This document shows, piece by piece, positions 43,058 to 46,927 of a stretch of 46,927 nt of DNA (positions are counted from its first letter, which is position 1; each line of letters opens with the position of its first letter). The DNA is taken from assembly GCA_913046825.1 (NCBI GenBank), contig CAJWTF010000012.1:1-46927 (forward strand). The letters run 5' to 3'. The position numbers and the translations under genes were made by a program. Under the pieces are notes generated by a model. The model did not search any database. It was not told where the DNA came from and saw only the letters and a list, made by a program, of their open reading frames with translations. This DNA comes from an uncultured Rickettsiales bacterium (GTDB lineage: Bacteria > Pseudomonadota > Alphaproteobacteria > UBA8366).

Positions 43058-44407
43058 CTAGGCTTCACCGCTCCAGTCGCGTACCGGTGGCACCGGCACG
43101 CCGACATTCTCGCGCAAGGTGCTCCCCGCATAATCCTTGTGATAGAGGCCGCGGTGTTGCAATTCGGGGACGACGTGATTGACGATATCCTCGTAGGAAC
43201 CCGGGACATAGCTCGCCGCGAAGACGAAACCGTCGCAAGCACGCTCGACGAACCATTCCTCGAGTTTGTCGGCCACTTCCTTGGGGCCGCCAACGATCGG
43301 GTCACGCGGCCGCCCACGTTGGCTGTGCGTGATGAAGTCACGCACGGTCGGGTTCGGCGAGCCACTCAACTGGACGACCCGATCGCGGATTGTCTGGAGC
43401 CCCTGGATGCTCGCTAACTCATCATCGGTGAAGGCTTCGTCCATGTCTTTTGTCGCGAAGTCGAAGTTGAGTACTTCGGACAAAAGCGACAAGGCGTCGC
43501 CTTCAGTCGGTAATTTATCGATCAGCGCATATTTGTCCTCTGCCTCCGACTTTGTTGCCGCCGCGACTGTGTAAATCGCTGGAGTGATTTTAACATGCTC
43601 CGGGTCGCGCCCACCCTTGGCGACGTCGGCCTTAAAGGCGGCGTATTCTTTTTTGCCAATTTCGATATTTGGATAGTTGAGAAATATCAGATCACCCCAA
43701 CGGGCGCCGAACCGCTTACCACGCCCGCTTTGACCTGCTTGGATGATCATCGGATGCCCTTGCGGCGAGCGAGGTACGGTGAAAGGTCCGCGCGATTTGA
43801 AAAACTCACCGTTGTGATCCAGGCGATGAACTTTTTTCGGGTGTGCAAAACGACCGGTCGACTTGTCTTGGAGGATCGCGTCGTCCTCCCAGGCATCCCA
43901 ATGGCCATGCACGACGTCCATGAATTCGTCCGCCCGGTCATAGCGGAGATCGTGAGCGACCACCTCGTCACGGCCCATGTTCTGTGCTTCGCCGTCATTC
44001 AACGAGGTGACGACGTTCCAGGCAGCTCGCCCATTGGTCATTAGATCTAGTGTGGAGAAGACCCGCGCGACATGGAACGGCTCGTAGTAACTGGTCGAAT
44101 AGGTGGCGCCGAGACCCAGGCGGCTGGTCGCCATACCCATCACGGTAAGCACCGTGACCGGATCCATCTTCACACAGCGGATGCCGTGCTCGACCGTATG
44201 CTCGTGGTTTCGTCCATACATATCGGGCATGGAGAGGCGGTCGTCGAAGAAGCCGAGATGAAATTTACCTTCCTCCAGCACGCGCCCGAGATGGCGATAA
44301 TAGTCCGGAGACCAGGTGTCGCCTCGGGAGTCGGGATGGCGCCAGGAACTAGCTAGATTTGTGCAGTTTTGGGCTTGAAGGAAAGCGACAAATGTCATCT
44401 GGCGCAT
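43058..44407 (-). CDS. LLM-class flavin monooxygenase (NtaA/SnaA/DszA family)
   Basis: 449 residues from ATG 44407 with GGGAGA six bases upstream; a longer frame to 44488 adds an unlikely hydrophobic leader. Family marks are MTFVAFLQAQNCTN, WRHPDSRGDTWSPDYYRHLGRVLEEGKFHLGFFDDRL in the N-terminal barrel, GLGATYSTSYYEPFHVAR, AAWNVVTSLNDGEAQNMG and IIQAGQSGRGKRFGARW. Members use FMNH2 from a partner reductase to cleave C-N or C-S bonds (nitrilotriacetate, dibenzothiophene sulfone). First gene of the operon with GGT and hydrolase. No flavin reductase is next to it; the only reductase-like gene in the window is frameshifted at 7952. Confidence 0.9.
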   Translation of the reverse strand: MRQMTFVAFLQAQNCTNLASSWRHPDSRGDTWSPDYYRHLGRVLEEGKFHLGFFDDRLSMPDMYGRNHEHTVEHGIRCVKMDPVTVLTVMGMATSRLGLGATYSTSYYEPFHVARVFSTLDLMTNGRAAWNVVTSLNDGEAQNMGRDEVVAHDLRYDRADEFMDVVHGHWDAWEDDAILQDKSTGRFAHPKKVHRLDHNGEFFKSRGPFTVPRSPQGHPMIIQAGQSGRGKRFGARWGDLIFLNYPNIEIGKKEYAAFKADVAKGGRDPEHVKITPAIYTVAAATKSEAEDKYALIDKLPTEGDALSLLSEVLNFDFATKDMDEAFTDDELASIQGLQTIRDRVVQLSGSPNPTVRDFITHSQRGRPRDPIVGGPKEVADKLEEWFVERACDGFVFAASYVPGSYEDIVNHVVPELQHRGLYHKDYAGSTLRENVGVPVPPVRDWSGEA

Positions 44408-44575
44408 GCTGGTCTCCCATTTAAATTCAACGGTAACAAAAAAAATTGAAGCGACCCACAGGACCGGCAAGGGAGTGTCCTGCAACATAGCGTCGCACCA
44501 TCTGATTTACTGACCGCGCTTGACGCATACTATCGATCACACCAACTCAAAGTGACACAGTCTTGGGAAACTAAA

Positions 44576-45466
44576 ATGACCATACCTTTCGTGCGGGAAG
44601 TTGAATTTGAATACGGCGCTGTCGATCAAGTAAGTCCGATGATCCGCCGCGTGATTTGCAACAATCCGGGTGGGTTCACGTTTCATGGCACGGGCACCTA
44701 TATTATCGGCCGCGGCGAAGTGGCTGTGGTCGATCCGGGCCCGCTCGACGACGCGCATATTGCGGCCTTGGAAAAGGCGGTCGAGGGCGAGACGGTCAGC
44801 CATATTTTGATTACGCATACGCACCGGGATCATTCACCGGCAGCGGCGCCATTCAAAAAATCCACCGGCGCGCCGACTTACGGCTATGGTCCGCATGGCG
44901 GCGACAGGGGCGGTCCGGTTGTGGAGGAAGGCGGCGACTACGAATTCGTGCCCGACCATGTCATTAAAGACGGCGATATGATCGAAGGGAACGGTTGGAC
45001 CGTCGAGGCTATCCATACGCCGGGTCATACGTCGAACCATATTTGTTTTGCGCTACGTGAGGAGAACGCGATCTTCAGCGGTGATCACGTCATGGGATGG
45101 TCGACATCAGTGATCTCCCCGCCGGACGGAAACATGGCGGATTATATGTCGTCGCTGCGAAAAATGCTGACCCGCAACGAGGAAATCTACTGGCCGACCC
45201 ACGGTCCTGCCATCACTGAGCCAAAACCCCATGTGGAGGCCTTCATGGCCCATCGTGCCGGGCGAGAGGACGCAATCCTCGAATGTATCCGCGATGGACG
45301 GACGACGATCCCTGCCATGGTGGAAGTTATGTATGCGGAGGTTGATCCGCGTTTGCATCGCGCCGCTGGGCGCTCGGTCTTTGCGCATCTCCTGCATATG
45401 GTGGAGACCGGCCGAGTGCTAACAGCAGGAAAACCGTCGCCGGACGGCGAGTTCGCCCTGCCGTAA
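44576..45466 (+). CDS. MBL-fold hydrolase with C-terminal winged helix (LACTB2-like)
   Basis: 296 residues from ATG 44576 with GGGAAAC upstream; GTG 44552 would add eight residues. Zinc motif THTHRDHSPAAAP, then HTPGHTSNH, SGDHVMGW and a closing WPTHGPA. The last 80 residues (AILECIRDGRTTIPAMVEVMY up to HLLHMVETGRVL) form the helical tail seen in LACTB2-type hydrolases. Distinct from the three lactonase paralogues. It diverges from the LLM gene, sharing a 168-base control region. Substrate unknown. Confidence 0.85.
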   Translation: MTIPFVREVEFEYGAVDQVSPMIRRVICNNPGGFTFHGTGTYIIGRGEVAVVDPGPLDDAHIAALEKAVEGETVSHILITHTHRDHSPAAAPFKKSTGAPTYGYGPHGGDRGGPVVEEGGDYEFVPDHVIKDGDMIEGNGWTVEAIHTPGHTSNHICFALREENAIFSGDHVMGWSTSVISPPDGNMADYMSSLRKMLTRNEEIYWPTHGPAITEPKPHVEAFMAHRAGREDAILECIRDGRTTIPAMVEVMYAEVDPRLHRAAGRSVFAHLLHMVETGRVLTAGKPSPDGEFALP

Positions 45467-45508
45467 GATTGACGATTGTTGGAGCTAATCGGCGTCCGTT
45501 TCCTGCGC

Positions 45509-46703
45509 TTAGTTAAGGTGTGGCTTGGCGACGTGGATAACGAGCCACCAAACAATGCAGATAATCGCGCCGATGGCGATCGGCCAACGGAGGCCCGTGA
45601 AGTCCGACATCCATCCCATTGCGATGACACCAACGCCGGGAGCCGCTCTATAGATAGCTCCGTATATTTTCGAGGACGCGGCCGCGAATATCGTCCGGGA
45701 CTGATCATTGTATCACTGCCACGGTTCCGATCGTCGAGGCGGTGAAGGTGAATGTGGCCATTGTCGCAAGGCCAACAGCTATCCAAAAATTAGGCGCTAC
45801 ACTGAGTGCCAAAGTGGCGACGCCAAATAGTAGAATATGTCCGATAATGGTGGCAAAAGTGCAGCGGGAATCGGGCCGGTGCGTTATCCAAAGAAACGCG
45901 GCAATAGTACCCGCACCGACCGCGCCCGCCAGCCATGAAAATTCATTCGCACCTTATCCCGAAAATATTATTGGCGAGGCCAGGGAGGAGTATGAAAATC
46001 GGTCGGTCAAACACGGACAACAAAACGATCAGATGAGCGGACCGACCACCGGGTGCAACGTTGTGAATCTCACGCCGATTGAGAACTCATGCCGGGAACT
46101 TCTCCATTCGATCAGATTGCGGAATTTATCGACAATTCGCAGAAAGAGTAAGACGATGATCATCAAGCCATAGAGCGCCGCGGTGGCGAGAAAGGCGAGT
46201 GATGCCTCTCCGAATGCCAAATTGGGGTCGGCCATAAGGGGTCCCGCAAATCGCGCGGCATGTGCATTGATCGACATTAAAGTGACGGCTTTCGTAATTT
46301 GCGATTTTGAGACGAGAGTTGTCGCCAGCGATATGCGAACCGGTTGTTTAATGCCTGCAATCAGGCCGCTGATAACGGCGAAAGAGAGAAGCCTATATTG
46401 ATCGATATGACTATCCGAAATGGAGCTCGCCAAGATGAATACCAGAGCCACATTGCTCGTTTGGCACAGTAGCGTGAGGCGTTTTGCGGTTTAACGATCC
46501 GCCAAAATACCCGCGACCAGACCAAGTGTGATACTCGGTAAACGGTCCGTCGTCGTAATAAGGCCCAGCCATAATCCCGAGAGGGTCATTTCCTAAGCGA
46601 GCCACGCACTGTCAACCGCGAGCGAGCCCGTTCAGTAGAGGGCAAAGTTTCGGCCCAACCACTGTGGTTGCATTTTTTCCAAGGATGTTCGTGATTCACT
46701 CAT
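45509..46703 (-). pseudogene. MFS (MFS_3/EntS-like) transporter pseudogene
   Basis: Pieces in more than one frame spell a minus-strand exporter: start near ATG 46703 (MSESRTSLEKMQPQWLGRNFALY, ended by a stop at 46632), LSGLWLGLITTT and PSITLGLVAGILADR, a long intact piece 46029-46451 (SGLIAGIKQPVRISLATTLVS, NAHAARFAGPLMADP), and near the end YGAIYRAAPGVGVIAMGWMSD and FTGLRWPIAIGAIIC, stopping at TAA 45509-45511. At least two stops and one frameshift break it, so it is dead. 46704-46856 holds no gene. Confidence 0.65.
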
Positions 46704-46856
46704 ATAATGCGGCAATGAGATTTCGATAATTCTAAAACGCGTGTTAACCAATCCGCAATCTAGATTCGAGATTAAATGAATTGGACGTTCCGCCTTCACC
46801 GTTGACCTGCACCGCGCCATGGACGAAAACTTAGCCTCCATTTGGGAGGGCCTAAT

Positions 46857-46927
46857 GTGAGTGCGGCACCAGAATCGATAAAATTATCCGACTACCGTCC
46901 ACCCGATTTTTTGGTGGACCGAATCGA
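46857..46927 (+). CDS. Start of aminopeptidase N-like gene, cut by window edge
   Basis: GTG 46857 follows GGGAGGG by a short gap; the frame stays open to the window end (23 codons) reading SAAPESIKLSDYRPPDFLVDRI. The IxLxDYRPPxFL segment is typical of the first residues of PepN (M1 family). Too short for more. Confidence 0.5.
   Translation, partial: MSAAPESIKLSDYRPPDFLVDRI

Noticed and set aside
1..46927. Search for tRNA, rRNA, CRISPR arrays, integrases, transposases and toxin-antitoxin pairs
   Set aside because: None could be supported by eye; a dedicated scan would be needed to exclude small RNAs.

Overview
This window looks like chromosome of a free-living or host-associated alphaproteobacterium, probably Rhodospirillales-like. 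The reasons are a moderately high GC content, the style of catabolic gene content (type III CoA-transferases, crotonases, amidohydrolases, flavin monooxygenases, NIPSNAP, RidA and phytanoyl-CoA dioxygenase-type proteins), an EgtB fragment and a glycine betaine methyltransferase. Taxonomy is inferred from gene flavour only. No rRNA, tRNA, CRISPR array, integrase or intact insertion sequence was seen. Most content is metabolic.

Layout. 1-1020: caspase-like peptidase cut by the window edge (minus). 1190-6994: acyl-CoA block with two CoA-transferases, a crotonase, a FlK-like hotdog thioesterase, a NIPSNAP protein, a DUF2846 lipoprotein and a double-hotdog protein. 6996-9440: CitE-like lyase, a frameshifted flavin reductase and thioredoxin reductase. 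9585-15270: TPR protein, then a four-gene minus-strand operon (three tandem lactonase-type metallo-beta-lactamase-fold paralogues plus an alpha/beta hydrolase), with a divergent MFS transporter. 15271-18844: one large TPR protein among decayed DNA (fragments of a GST and an aldo/keto reductase). 18845-24851: dienelactone hydrolase, small unknown protein, MFS transporter, Baeyer-Villiger monooxygenase, and a phytanoyl-CoA dioxygenase joined to a Nudix-like domain. 24907-27705: minus-strand operon of a DszB-type desulfinase homologue, a SAM methyltransferase and a MetE-like methyltransferase. 28461-31774: plus-strand operon of an FAD monooxygenase, a triple RidA protein and a PuuE-like deacetylase. 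32116-36694: SDR, a signal-peptide protein broken by a stop codon, dihydroorotase, and an N-acyl-D-amino-acid deacylase-type amidohydrolase. 36761-37300: an AhpD/carboxymuconolactone-decarboxylase-type protein whose second CxxC cysteine codon is TGA, a selenoprotein candidate. 37823-40076: sarcosine/dimethylglycine methyltransferase, an alpha/beta hydrolase with a Cys nucleophile and a truncated egtB. 40349-45466: operon of a DszA/NtaA-family flavin monooxygenase, a gamma-glutamyltransferase and a kynurenine-formamidase-like hydrolase, then a divergent MBL-fold hydrolase. 45509-46703: MFS pseudogene. 46857-end: start of an aminopeptidase N gene.

Two themes stand out. First, several operons look like small-molecule breakdown pathways acting on lactones, organosulfur or C-N compounds, and N-heterocycles; their substrates cannot be read from sequence. 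Second, the window has unusually many broken genes (about ten remnants in 47 kb). Some have internal deletions that sequencing error cannot explain, so the genome appears to be shedding genes. The most interesting single signal is the in-frame TGA at 37070-37072, which falls exactly on a redox cysteine position and is followed by a SECIS-like hairpin.
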